Source: an uncultured Lentisphaeria bacterium (GTDB lineage: Bacteria > Verrucomicrobiota > Lentisphaeria > Oligosphaerales > Oligosphaeraceae). From it: 30,442 nucleotides of DNA. Both the position numbers and the translations under genes were made by a program. Each line of letters opens with the position of its first letter. Position 1 is the stretch's first letter. The notes beneath the pieces are model-generated. The model made no database searches and was not told where the DNA came from. It saw only the letters and a program-made list of their open reading frames with translations. Location of the stretch: NCBI GenBank assembly GCA_934661755.1, contig CAKUJM010000033.1, positions 1 through 30,442 on the forward strand, in the 5' to 3' direction. Of the stretch, positions 1 to 7,169 are shown piece by piece.

Positions 1-161
1 GGTTAACCCCTCCGCCGCCTGTCGGCGGCACCTCCCCTTGCAGGGGAGGCTGAGGGGCCTGGGGGTTGGCGTCGGGCTTGACGTGCGTCCGTGCGTAGTT
101 TGAAGAACGCGCTTTGTTGCAACAACATAATTGTCCAAGGCCGAGACGGCCTTGCTACCCC
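1..161. repeat. Left-end inverted repeat, matching two copies at the right end
   Basis: Positions 31-161 are the reverse complement of 30168-30298 with almost no differences. Positions 1 to about 96 are the reverse complement of about 30341-30436 with a few substitutions. The segment holds two short hairpins: CCGCCG/CGGCGG near 12-28, and CCTCCCCT/AGGGGAGG with a TGC loop at 31-49. No gene lies in it. The interior of the window is ordinary chromosome with housekeeping genes. I therefore read this as a dispersed intergenic repeat present at both ends, possibly also the place where an assembly broke, rather than as transposon ends. Confidence 0.85.
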
Positions 162-375
162 TTGTCCAAGGCCGGGACGGCCTTGCTAGCCCTTGTCAAG
201 GCCGGGACGGCCTTGCTACCCCTTGTCCAAGGCCGGGACGGCCTTGCTACCCCTTGTCCAAGGCCGGGACGGCCTTGCTACTCCTCGTCAAGGCCGGGAC
301 GGCCTTGCTAGCCCTCGTCAAGGCCGGGACGGCCTTGCTAGCCCTCGTCAAGGCCGGGACGGCCTTGCTACCCCC
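132..375. repeat. Tandem array of eight palindromic 30-31 bp units
   Basis: Eight units begin near 136, 167, 197, 228, 259, 289, 319 and 349, with periods of 30 or 31 bp. Each unit is a hairpin, CAAGGCCG, a three-base loop, then CGGCCTTG, joined by linkers such as CTACCCCTTGTC or CTAGCCCTCGTC. The first unit has loop AGA; the others have GGA. There are no unique spacers, so this is not a CRISPR array. Open frames through it encode only a repetitive Pro/Arg/Gly-rich string and are not credible genes. A ninth relative lies at 30175-30193. Confidence 0.9.
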
Positions 376-392
376 GGGGGGCTGATAGGGCG

Positions 393-1190
393 CTAGCGCG
401 CCACCTCCATGGCAAAGAGGTGGTCGAGGGGGCCATTGCCATGGCCGAGCCGGGGGTCATGGCACAGCGCGTCATAGACGTACTGCTTGGCCTGGGCGAC
501 CGCCGTTTCCAGGCTGTCTCCGCGGGCAAGTCCGGCGGCGATGGCAGACGAGAGCGTGCATCCGGTCCCGTGGGTGTTTTTGGTATCCAGGCGTCTGGCC
601 GGCAGCCAATGGCACTGTCCGTCGGCGTCCAGCAGCAGGTCGTCAGCGCGGTCGTTCAGATGGCCGCCCTTGATCAGCACCGCCACTGCAGGGTATCGTG
701 CGGCGATTTCCCTGGCGGCCGCCACCATTTCCTCGCCATCGGCGACGGGATGGCCGCAAAGCACCTCGGCCTCCGGCAGATTCGGGGTGACGATCGTGGC
801 CAATGGCATGAGCGCGTCCATCAGCGCCGCGCGTGCGGAGGCGTCGATCAGCTCGCAGCCGCTGGTGGAGACCATGACTGGATCCAGCACCACATTTACC
901 GCATGATGCGCCCGCAGCCGGCCGGCAATCGCTTGGACGATCCCCGCGTTCATCGTCATTCCGATTTTGACCGCCTGCGGCGGGATGTCATCGAAGACGC
1001 TGTCGATCTGCATGGCGACGAATTCCGGGGGGACGGCATGGATGCCCTGCACGCCGGTGGTATTCTGCGCGGTGAGGGCGGTGATTGCGCTCATGCCATA
1101 GCAGTGGTGCGCGGCGAAGGTCTTCAGGTCGGCCTGGATCCCGGCGCCGCCGCTGGAGTCCGATCCGGCAATGGTCAGTACGGTATGCAT
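393..1190 (-). CDS. thiD: Hydroxymethylpyrimidine/phosphomethylpyrimidine kinase ThiD
   Basis: Bifunctional kinase that phosphorylates HMP and then HMP-P, giving the pyrophosphate that ThiE joins to thiazole phosphate. The 265-residue length is normal. The N-terminus reads MHTVLTIAGSDSSGGAGIQA, the ribokinase-like HMP-binding signature. A substrate/ATP segment (VVLDPVMVSTSG) follows, then the C-terminal anion hole with the catalytic Cys (NTHGTGCTLSSAIAAGL). I chose the ATG at 1190 because conserved sequence begins there, seven bases after the thiE stop; the frame stays open further upstream only inside thiE. A GGAGAG lies about 13 bases upstream, inside the end of thiE. It is the third gene of the thiM-thiE-thiD operon and is probably controlled by the riboswitch at 2720-2846. 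Confidence 0.95.
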   Translation of the reverse strand: MHTVLTIAGSDSSGGAGIQADLKTFAAHHCYGMSAITALTAQNTTGVQGIHAVPPEFVAMQIDSVFDDIPPQAVKIGMTMNAGIVQAIAGRLRAHHAVNVVLDPVMVSTSGCELIDASARAALMDALMPLATIVTPNLPEAEVLCGHPVADGEEMVAAAREIAARYPAVAVLIKGGHLNDRADDLLLDADGQCHWLPARRLDTKNTHGTGCTLSSAIAAGLARGDSLETAVAQAKQYVYDALCHDPRLGHGNGPLDHLFAMEVAR

Positions 1191-1197
1191 ATGAAAA

Positions 1198-1851
1198 TCA
1201 ACTCTCCATCTTATCACGGTTGTTCCAAATCCGGCTGAAGGCCGCGGCCGCCTGCCCCGGCTGGGTGGCGGCGAAAAGTGCGGAGACCACCGCCCAGCCG
1301 GCGATGCCGGAGGGCAGCAGCGACGCGGCGTTGTCCAGGGTGATTCCGCCGATGGCCACGACCGGGATCTCCACGGCCCGGCAAATGCCGGCCAGGACGG
1401 CCATCGGGACCGCCGCGGCATCGGATTTGGTGCCGGTGGGGAAGACTGCGCCGACGCCGAGGTAGTCCGCGCCCTGTTCCGCGGCCAGGCGCGCCTCGGC
1501 CACTGTCGAGCAGGAGATGCCGATGACCGCATCCTGGCCCAGGCGGCGTCGCGCCTCGGCCAGCGGCATGTCGCCCTGCCCCAGATGCAGCCCGCAATGG
1601 AGCGCCTCGGCAATGGCGGCATTGTCATTGACTATGAACAGTGCGCGATGACGCCGGCACAGCTCCATGAGGTCGCGCGCCTCGTCGAGGAATTGCGGAT
1701 CCCCGAGCGACTTTTCGCGCACCTGCACTGCGGTGACGCCATTTTGCAGCAGCTCCTCGACAACCGCGTGCAGCGTCTGGCCGTCATGCAGCCATCGGCG
1801 ATCGCTTACGGCATAGACTGACAGCTGATCCGGGGCGATCTTCGACTTCAC
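1198..1851 (-). CDS. thiE: Thiamine-phosphate synthase ThiE
   Basis: Condenses HMP pyrophosphate with hydroxyethylthiazole phosphate to give thiamin phosphate. The 217-residue protein is a TIM barrel with the family landmarks in order: VYAVSDRRWL, AVQVREKSL (phosphate-binding Arg/Lys), FIVNDNAAIA, LHLGQGDMP, GVGAVFPTGTKSDA (the GxxxPTxTK motif) and VVAIGGIT. The start is a GTG at 1851. It overlaps the thiM stop as GTGA (four bases), and a strong GGAGGAGG lies seven bases upstream inside thiM, so translation is probably coupled. The gene sits between thiM and thiD, which together form a complete salvage route with no de novo genes (thiC, thiG) in the window. Confidence 0.95.
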   Translation of the reverse strand: MKSKIAPDQLSVYAVSDRRWLHDGQTLHAVVEELLQNGVTAVQVREKSLGDPQFLDEARDLMELCRRHRALFIVNDNAAIAEALHCGLHLGQGDMPLAEARRRLGQDAVIGISCSTVAEARLAAEQGADYLGVGAVFPTGTKSDAAAVPMAVLAGICRAVEIPVVAIGGITLDNAASLLPSGIAGWAVVSALFAATQPGQAAAAFSRIWNNRDKMES

Positions 1852-2675
1852 AGCGCCACCTCCTCCAGTTTCCCTCCGGCTTGCAGGGCGTCATCATCCA
1901 TGAGATAGAGTTCATCGAGCAGCCGCTGTGCCAGCGTGCCGGTGCCGGCATGGCCATCCACGCAGTACTGCCAGGCGCGTTCGCCGGCCAGCCCCATCAT
2001 GGCGTAGGCCGTGGCGCTGGCCTCCAGGGGCTGTGCGGGGAAGGCCCCGCACCAGGCGGCCGTCAATCCCCCCAGTGCGCAGCCGGTTCCGGTGACCTGG
2101 CTCATCTGGGGGACGCCATTGCGGCAGAGCACCGCCCGGCGGCCGTCGGTGATGATGTCGATTGCCCCGGATTGCGCCACCACGCAATGGAATTTCTCCG
2201 CCATCTGTCGGGTGATTTCAAGATGGCGGTCGAGGGTCTGGTCGGTGACATTGTCGCCGGCATCGGCGTCCACGCCCCTGGCGGTAAGCGCGTTGTCCCC
2301 GGCCACGGCGCGGATCTCCGAGGCATTGCCGCGAATTACGGCGACGGCATTGGCGGCCAGCAGCTTCCGGATCAGTTCAAGCCGGAAGCGGCTGGCGCCG
2401 GCGCCGACCGGATCGAGCACGACAGGCTTGCCATGGCGTTTCGCGCTGTCCAGCGCCGCCGAGAAATGCGGCAGGAACATCTGGAACGCGGTGCCGATAT
2501 TGAGCATGACCGCCGAGGAGATGGCGGTGAATTCGTCGATTTCCTGCGGTTCCTCCGCCATCACCGGCGAGCCGCCGGCGGCCAGGATGGCATTGGCGAC
2601 AAAATTGATGGTCACGGTATTGGTGATGCAATCAACCAGCGGCCGCTGCCTGCGGAATTGGTTCAGCGAGAGCAT
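1848..2675 (-). CDS. thiM: Hydroxyethylthiazole kinase ThiM
   Basis: Phosphorylates salvaged 4-methyl-5-(2-hydroxyethyl)thiazole. The protein has 275 residues. Landmarks are VDCITNTVTINFVANAIL at the N-terminus (substrate site), PVVLDPVGAGASRFR (the DPVGxGA motif), VIRGNASEI, and VTGTGCALGG with the catalytic Cys. The ATG at 2675 has GGAGG about 13 bases upstream (2688-2692). It is the first gene of the operon and is preceded by the TPP riboswitch. The ribosome-binding site can pair with an upstream GCGCC segment (2714-2719 with 2685-2690), so control may act on translation initiation. Confidence 0.95.
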   Translation of the reverse strand: MLSLNQFRRQRPLVDCITNTVTINFVANAILAAGGSPVMAEEPQEIDEFTAISSAVMLNIGTAFQMFLPHFSAALDSAKRHGKPVVLDPVGAGASRFRLELIRKLLAANAVAVIRGNASEIRAVAGDNALTARGVDADAGDNVTDQTLDRHLEITRQMAEKFHCVVAQSGAIDIITDGRRAVLCRNGVPQMSQVTGTGCALGGLTAAWCGAFPAQPLEASATAYAMMGLAGERAWQYCVDGHAGTGTLAQRLLDELYLMDDDALQAGGKLEEVAL

Positions 2676-2719
2676 ATATTTCTTGCGCCTCCGTCAGCGG
2701 CGGCGCGGCGTCAAGGCGC

Positions 2720-2846
2720 TGTCTTCCCTCCGCTGATATTGATCAGATCAGGTTATGCGGGTATGTTCTCAGCCTGGCTCTGCTCCTGGGGAAACCGCGC
2801 AATTGCGCGGACTCGACACCGGTGCAGGGCCTGGCACCCCGAACGG
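2720..2846 (-). promoter_or_regulatory. TPP riboswitch (THI element)
   Basis: Read on the minus strand this has the conserved TPP aptamer strings in order: GGGGTGCC near the 5' side, GGCTGAGA, ACCCGCATAACCTGATCTG, then ATATCAGCGGAGGGAA. Between the first two lies an extended P3 arm capped by a perfect 16-nt palindrome (CCGCGCAATTGCGCGG, 2795-2810). It ends about 45 bases upstream of thiM. Downstream, GCGCCT on the transcript (from 2719) can pair with AGGCGC (to 2685), which contains the thiM Shine-Dalgarno sequence. This suggests a translation-level expression platform; I have not folded it. Confidence 0.93.
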
Positions 2847-2862
2847 CTAATGCGCTTTACTA

Positions 2863-2982
2863 TGGATCCGTGAAGTCCGGCTTCTTCGCGTCATGACTTC
2901 GTCATTTTTCGGTCACGCACTCGCGGCACGCTTCCTGAAAATTCCTCATTCCTGACGCAAAGCCACCGGCCTCGCGGACCCG
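2863..2982. repeat. Dispersed ~118-bp element, copy A
   Basis: Starts GGATCCGTGAAGTCCGG and ends GGCCTCGCGGACCCGG, so the two ends form an imperfect terminal inverted repeat. The middle contains CGCACTCGCGGCACGC and CATTCCTGACGCAAAGCCAC, both shared with copies B, C and D. It lies between the probable thi promoter (2989-2994) and the riboswitch, so it would be transcribed as part of the thiM leader. Confidence 0.8.
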
Positions 2983-2988
2983 GTGCTT

Positions 2989-2994
2989 AATATA
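2989..2994 (-). promoter_or_regulatory. Probable -10 box of the thiamin operon (TATATT)
   Basis: On the minus strand the context is GGCTATATTAAGC. The same TATATT box lies before lspA, ftsW, araC and the GH5/GH10 operon. I see no good -35 box. The predicted transcript starts near 2982 and runs through repeat copy A and the TPP riboswitch to thiM. The rest of 2995-3234 holds no gene I can support. Confidence 0.45.
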
Positions 2995-3234
2995 GCCTTC
3001 CCGGGGTGCCGCCAGCCGTGCCGCGATGATTTTATCGCCTGGCGGGCGTCTGGCGCCGGCAGATGGATTATGGTATGTCCCGAATCCGCGAAGCTGCCGT
3101 GAAGGCGGCGGCCTGGCCTTTTCCGGCGGATTCACGGGGAGATCACGCCACGTCCTGGCGGGGCGTCACCGGCATCTCCAGTGGAGTGCGCCCATCCCCG
3201 GCACTGCATCCATTATACGGGGAACGGATTTGCC

Positions 3235-4224
3235 ATGTCTACACCCGCCTTCATAATCACCATCGTGCTCAGCGCGATCCTGCTGTCCATGCTGGCGTTC
3301 CTGTTCGTCGCCGGCTGGGTCATTGTGCGGGCGTGCCGTTTTTTCCCGCTGTGGTTCGAGGCCCGCGTCGCCGGCGTGGAGCTGTCGATGCGGGATCTGT
3401 TCATGATGCATTTCCAGCGGCTCAATCCGCGGGAATTCTACGACTCGCTCAAGGTGCTGGCCAAGGCCGGCGTGGAGGTCTCCTGCGCCCAGCTGCAGCG
3501 GCATGTGCTTTCCGGCGGCCATCTCGACACCGTCCGCCGGGCCGCGGTGGCGGTCGACAAGGCGGGGTTGAGGATCGGCTTCCCCGAGATCGCCCGGCTG
3601 GATCTGGCGGGCCGCAATCCCTACGATGCCGTCAATGCCCACGTCAACCCCGTCACCCTGAGCTGCACTCCGTCCGAAGGGCAATGCGCCAATGGCATTG
3701 TCGGGGTGGCCAGGGATGGCATTGCGCTGGCAGTCCAGGCGAGAGTGACTTTGCGCACCCGTCTTGACCGGCTGATCGGCGGCGCCAGCGAGCAGACGAT
3801 CATCGCCCGGATTGGCGAGGGGATCGTCAAGTGCATCGGCCGGGCGCACTCCCACCGCGAAATACTGGAGAATCCATCGGGCATCGCCGAGATGATCCTG
3901 TCGCGCAGCCTGGAGCGCGAGACCTGCTTCGAGGTGCTGTCGCTTGACATCGAGGATGTGACCATCATCGACAACGTCGCCGCGCGGCTGCAAAGTCTGC
4001 AGGCGGATGCCGACGCACGCATCGCCAATGCGCGCTTTGAGGAGCGCCGCGCCGCCGCGGTGGCCAGTGGCCAGGAGATGCTGGCCAGGACCCGCGAGAA
4101 GGAGTCCCGGCTCATCGACGCCGAGACGGCGCTGCCCCGCAGTGAGGCCCACGCCCTGCGCGTCCGCCATTTCGGATCGCGGCGGCCGATGCGGCCATTG
4201 CTGCCCGCCATCAAGTGGCAATAG
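3235..4224 (+). CDS. floA: Flotillin-like membrane protein FloA
   Basis: Membrane scaffold of the SPFH/flotillin type, thought to organise membrane microdomains. The 329-residue length equals the usual FloA length of about 330. Residues about 5-32 form one strong membrane segment (IITIVLSAILLSMLAFLFVA). The body keeps the FloA core: RVTLRTRLDRLIGGASEQTI, IARIGEGIVKCIG, and the AxARIANARFEERRAAAVA coiled-coil stretch. I chose the ATG at 3235 because the membrane helix follows it at once. The last 25 or so residues (HFGSRRPMRPLLPAIKWQ) look unlike the usual FloA tail, so a late frameshift or divergence is possible. It is the only plus-strand gene in the left 24 kb. Sure of the family, not of the tail. 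Confidence 0.88.
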   Translation: MSTPAFIITIVLSAILLSMLAFLFVAGWVIVRACRFFPLWFEARVAGVELSMRDLFMMHFQRLNPREFYDSLKVLAKAGVEVSCAQLQRHVLSGGHLDTVRRAAVAVDKAGLRIGFPEIARLDLAGRNPYDAVNAHVNPVTLSCTPSEGQCANGIVGVARDGIALAVQARVTLRTRLDRLIGGASEQTIIARIGEGIVKCIGRAHSHREILENPSGIAEMILSRSLERETCFEVLSLDIEDVTIIDNVAARLQSLQADADARIANARFEERRAAAVASGQEMLARTREKESRLIDAETALPRSEAHALRVRHFGSRRPMRPLLPAIKWQ

Positions 4225-4233
4225 CCGCCGTCG

Positions 4234-4259
4234 GCGAAACGCATGGTCATGCGATTTCG
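4234..4259. terminator. Hairpin after floA, possible terminator
   Basis: About ten bases after the floA stop, CGAAACGCATG and CATGCGATTTCG can pair as a hairpin with a GT loop and one bulged base. A T-rich stretch (GTTTTCTTTC) follows only about 10 bases later, so this is a weak intrinsic terminator at best. It lies in the roughly 100-bp convergent gap between floA and the djlA-like gene. Confidence 0.35.
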
Positions 4260-4323
4260 GCGGCCGCGTATGCGTTTTCTTTCTGCCGCCCGGCGGTCGA
4301 TGATCTCCAATGCCATGGCGCGG

Positions 4324-5148
4324 TCACCAGCCGCGGGCGGCGCCGATGGCCTCGTATGCGGCGTTGATTTCCTGGGTCTTCCGGGTGGCGAAGTCCTTGA
4401 AATCCTGCGGGAGGTCGCTATTGGCGATTTTATCGGGGTGGTATTTTTTCAGCAGTCCGCGCCAGGCGTGCTTGATTTCGGCGTCAGTGGCGTCGGGGGC
4501 GACTCCGAGGCATTCATAGCTGGCCTTGAGGTCGCCTTTGGCGGATGACCCTGGCGGAGCTTCGCGCTGCCGCTGGGCGAAGAATGAATTCACCGCGCCG
4601 GGGGTGTTGAGGGCGCGTTCGGCGTCAAGCAGCATCGCCTTTTCGCGGTCGCTGATGGCGCCGTCGGCCAATGCCAGCACGCAGAACAGCTGGATTGTAT
4701 CGTAGCTCAGGCGACGCGAGATGCCGGTCGCATTGATATTGCGCGCCAGTTCGCGCACCATGTCCCGGAAGGGCGTCGTGCTGTCCCGGCCCGCGCGGAA
4801 GGCATTCTGGAAGAGCCGCCGCTGGGAGGCGGGCAGCCCCCAGGCGTTCATCAGCGAGCTGACAAAATGGATCTCGTCCTCCGAGACATGGCCATCGGCC
4901 TTGGCCAGCTTGCCCATGCATCGGAAAAGCCCGTAGTGCAGGCCGCTCAAGGCGCCGCCGGAACTGGCGCCATGCCGGCGGGAGCCGCCGCCGGAGGCGT
5001 GGCCGCCGCGACGGCTGCGGGAACCGCCGCCAATCTCGCTGCCGGAGATGCATGACCCGACGATATTGCCGATCACCGCCCCCACCAGCCAGTGGCCGCC
5101 GAACAGGCTTCCGATGATTCCGCCAACGATTGCGCCCCAGAACCCCAT
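4324..5148 (-). CDS. djlA: DjlA-like co-chaperone (TerB-like domain plus DnaJ domain)
   Basis: Membrane-anchored J-protein that should stimulate DnaK. The 274-residue protein begins with a Gly-rich hydrophobic segment (residues about 3-36, GAIVGGIIGSLFGGHWLVGA), then a Ser/Gly/Arg linker. A TerB-like helical domain follows (about 68-195; KADGHVSEDEI and LADGAISDREKAML are its paired acidic repeats), then a C-terminal J domain (about 208-274) with the essential HPD in KKYHPDKI. This is the DjlA architecture. The ATG at 5148 overlaps the ymdB stop by one base (TGATG), with AGGAG about ten bases upstream, so the two are probably translationally coupled. Confidence 0.85.
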   Translation of the reverse strand: MGFWGAIVGGIIGSLFGGHWLVGAVIGNIVGSCISGSEIGGGSRSRRGGHASGGGSRRHGASSGGALSGLHYGLFRCMGKLAKADGHVSEDEIHFVSSLMNAWGLPASQRRLFQNAFRAGRDSTTPFRDMVRELARNINATGISRRLSYDTIQLFCVLALADGAISDREKAMLLDAERALNTPGAVNSFFAQRQREAPPGSSAKGDLKASYECLGVAPDATDAEIKHAWRGLLKKYHPDKIANSDLPQDFKDFATRKTQEINAAYEAIGAARGW

Positions 5149-5936
5149 CAGGTGCCGCTCCTGCGTTCGACGCGCTCCACCGACAATGCGCGGCCGGTGG
5201 CCGGATCGACCTCCACGACAATGCCATGCAGGACGACATTGTCGTCATTTACCGGGAAGCGCGTGGGCATGCCGGTGACGAATCGGGAGACCACCGGTGC
5301 GATTTCGCGCCCGAGGACCGACGCATCGGAACCGACCATCCCCGCATCGCATTGGAAGGCGGTGCCGCCGGGGAAGATGGTGGTGTCGGCGGTGGCGACA
5401 TGGGTATGGGTGCCGAAGACCGCGGAGACCCGCCCGTCAAGGAAGCGCCCCATGGCGATCTTTTCGCTGGTGGCCTCGGCATGGAAATCGACAATGATCA
5501 CCGGCGTGTCGGCCCGCAGCTGTTCCACAGCCGCGGCGGCCGCGGTGAAGGGGTTGTCGGAGGGCACGCCCAGGAAGGTCCGGCCGATCAGGTTCACCAC
5601 GCCGACCTTGGTGCCGTCGGCGGCCTCGAAGATGCCGTATCCGCGCCCGGGCTGTTCCTTCCCGAGATTCTCCGGCCGCAATACATTCGGGCAGCGGTCG
5701 ATCTGGCCGGGGAATTCCTTCTGGTCCCAGGTATGGTCGCCGGCGGTGAACACATCCACCGTCCCGGCGGGGAACTCGCATACCAGCGGCTTGGTCAGGC
5801 CGTTTCCGCCCGCCATATTCTCGCCGTTGGCAATGCAGAAGCCGCAGCCGTATTCCTCGCGCAGCCTCGGCGCCAGCGCCTTGACGGCGTCGCGGCCGCC
5901 ATGGCCGACAATATCGCCAATGAATAGTATTTTCAT
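5148..5936 (-). CDS. ymdB: YmdB-family metallophosphoesterase
   Basis: Member of the TIGR00282/YmdB family, whose Bacillus and Deinococcus members hydrolyse 2',3'-cyclic nucleotides and affect global gene expression. The 262 residues match the usual ~264. Metal ligands are visible in MKILFIGDIVG (Asp), ANGENMAGG (Asn and Glu), TAGDHTWD (His), VDFHAEAT and GTHTHVAT. I chose the ATG at 5936 because the fold starts at MKILF; the frame stays open upstream but encodes no conserved sequence. No clear ribosome-binding site is visible. A large hairpin (5952-6025) separates it from the oxidoreductase genes, so it may start a two-gene unit with the djlA-like gene. Confidence 0.9.
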   Translation of the reverse strand: MKILFIGDIVGHGGRDAVKALAPRLREEYGCGFCIANGENMAGGNGLTKPLVCEFPAGTVDVFTAGDHTWDQKEFPGQIDRCPNVLRPENLGKEQPGRGYGIFEAADGTKVGVVNLIGRTFLGVPSDNPFTAAAAAVEQLRADTPVIIVDFHAEATSEKIAMGRFLDGRVSAVFGTHTHVATADTTIFPGGTAFQCDAGMVGSDASVLGREIAPVVSRFVTGMPTRFPVNDDNVVLHGIVVEVDPATGRALSVERVERRSGT

Positions 5937-5951
5937 GGAGAAGTCCGCTTC

Positions 5952-6025
5952 CCCGGACGGAGTCGCGGCCAACCGCCCCCGGGGCCATGAAGCCATGGGG
6001 CGGGCGACTGCGCCTTCCGTCCGGG
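5952..6025. other. Long intergenic hairpin between gfo2 and ymdB
   Basis: CCCGGACGGA (5952-5961) pairs perfectly with TCCGTCCGGG (6016-6025), and GTCGC (5962-5966) pairs with GCGAC (6004-6008) after an internal loop. The structure fills most of the 107-bp gap. There is no T-run on either side, so it is not a standard intrinsic terminator. It could be an mRNA-stabilising end or a processing site. Confidence 0.6.
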
Positions 6026-6043
6026 AAAGGCCGCTGGCGATCC

Positions 6044-7114
6044 TCAGGGCTGCAGCGCCACTTCGCGCCCGGTCTGGGCGGATTTGTACACTGCGTCGAG
6101 GATCTTGATCATGTCGATTCCCTGCTGCGGGACGAAGCACGGCTCGGCCTTGCCGTCGAGGACATCGTAGAAGTTCTCGAGGTTGCGGACATGGCCGTCG
6201 TCGACCAGGTTTCCGGCCAGCGTGGTGTCAGTGAGCCGTCCGCCGTCCTCGGAGTAGATCTCGACGGAATCGCCGTCCATCCAGGTCATTCCGGCCTTGG
6301 TGCCGCGCAATTCGACAAAGCGGTGTTCGGCCTTGACATTTGAGGCCCAGCTGAACTCGATCTGGAGGACCGCGCCGTTGTCGAAGCGGATCATCCCCAT
6401 CGCCAGGTCCTCGACATCGAAGATGCCGTCGGCCTTGGCGTCACCGAACATGCTGTTGGCGGAATCCGAGCTTTCGGCGTTGGCGAACTCGCAGTAGGTG
6501 GCGCCGGAGACCGCCACCGGCCGCGGGTTGCCCATCAGCCAGATTGCCAGGTCGATCATGTGGACGCCCAGGTCGATGAGCGGCCCGCCGCCGGACTGCT
6601 CCCTGGTGGTGAACCATCCGCCCTTGCCGGGGATGCCGCGGCGGCGCTGCCAGCAGGCACGGCCGGCGTAGATCTTGCCCATCCGGCCCTCGTTGATGAA
6701 CTTCTTCATGTATTGCGAGGGGTCGCTGAAGCGGTTGTTGCGCATGATCATGAGCAGCTTTCCGGCCTTGTCGGCGGCCTCCTTCATCGCCATCGCCTTC
6801 TCGGGGCTCACGGCATCCGGCTTCTCGCAGAAGACGTGCTTGCCGGCCGCAAACGCGGCGATCGCGATCTCGGAATGCAGATAGTTCGGGGTGCAGATGT
6901 CGACGGCTTCGATGTCATCGCGCTTGAGCAGCTCGCGATAATCGGTGTAGACCTCGGCTTCCGGGTGGAATTCATCGCGGAACTTCCGGGCGCGATCGGG
7001 CAGGATGTCGCAGACCGCCACGACTTGTGCGCGCTTGTCCTTCTTGTAGAAATGCGAATGGGCCAAGCGGGCGATTCCGCCCAGGCCAATCAGGCCGACT
7101 TTGTAGGTTTTCAT
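6044..7114 (-). CDS. Gfo/Idh/MocA-family oxidoreductase (copy 2)
   Basis: NAD(P)-dependent dehydrogenase of the sugar/inositol type; substrate not predictable. The 356-residue protein has an N-terminal Rossmann fold (YKVGLIGLGGIARLAH), the cofactor/substrate motif HVFCEKPDA with the conserved EKP lysine, and the C-terminal domain motif GGGPLIDLGVHMIDLAIWLM with the catalytic-type Asp and His. I chose the ATG at 7114 because the Rossmann strand follows directly. It lies 55 bp after a second member of the same family (7170-8243); the two share GGGPLIDLG and a RRRGIP segment, which suggests an old duplication or successive steps of one pathway. Both lie downstream of rho on the same strand. Confidence 0.9.
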   Translation of the reverse strand: MKTYKVGLIGLGGIARLAHSHFYKKDKRAQVVAVCDILPDRARKFRDEFHPEAEVYTDYRELLKRDDIEAVDICTPNYLHSEIAIAAFAAGKHVFCEKPDAVSPEKAMAMKEAADKAGKLLMIMRNNRFSDPSQYMKKFINEGRMGKIYAGRACWQRRRGIPGKGGWFTTREQSGGGPLIDLGVHMIDLAIWLMGNPRPVAVSGATYCEFANAESSDSANSMFGDAKADGIFDVEDLAMGMIRFDNGAVLQIEFSWASNVKAEHRFVELRGTKAGMTWMDGDSVEIYSEDGGRLTDTTLAGNLVDDGHVRNLENFYDVLDGKAEPCFVPQQGIDMIKILDAVYKSAQTGREVALQP

Positions 7115-7169
7115 GGATTTGCCTGTGTTTTTTGGGGTAGAGAAACGGGGGAAAACGGAATCTGTTTTT

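Noticed and set aside
132..375. CRISPR array
   Set aside because: Units of 30-31 bp are contiguous with no unique spacers and each unit is itself a full palindrome; no cas genes are nearby.
114..396. Small proteins rich in Pro, Arg and Gly read through the tandem array
   Set aside because: All three forward frames are open only because the units repeat; the peptides are repetitive and lack start signals.
1191..1628. N-terminal extension of ThiD
   Set aside because: The frame is open only within thiE; conserved ThiD sequence starts at the ATG at 1190.
4231..4323. A gene in the floA/djlA gap
   Set aside because: Only about 100 bp with a weak hairpin; no start with a ribosome-binding site.
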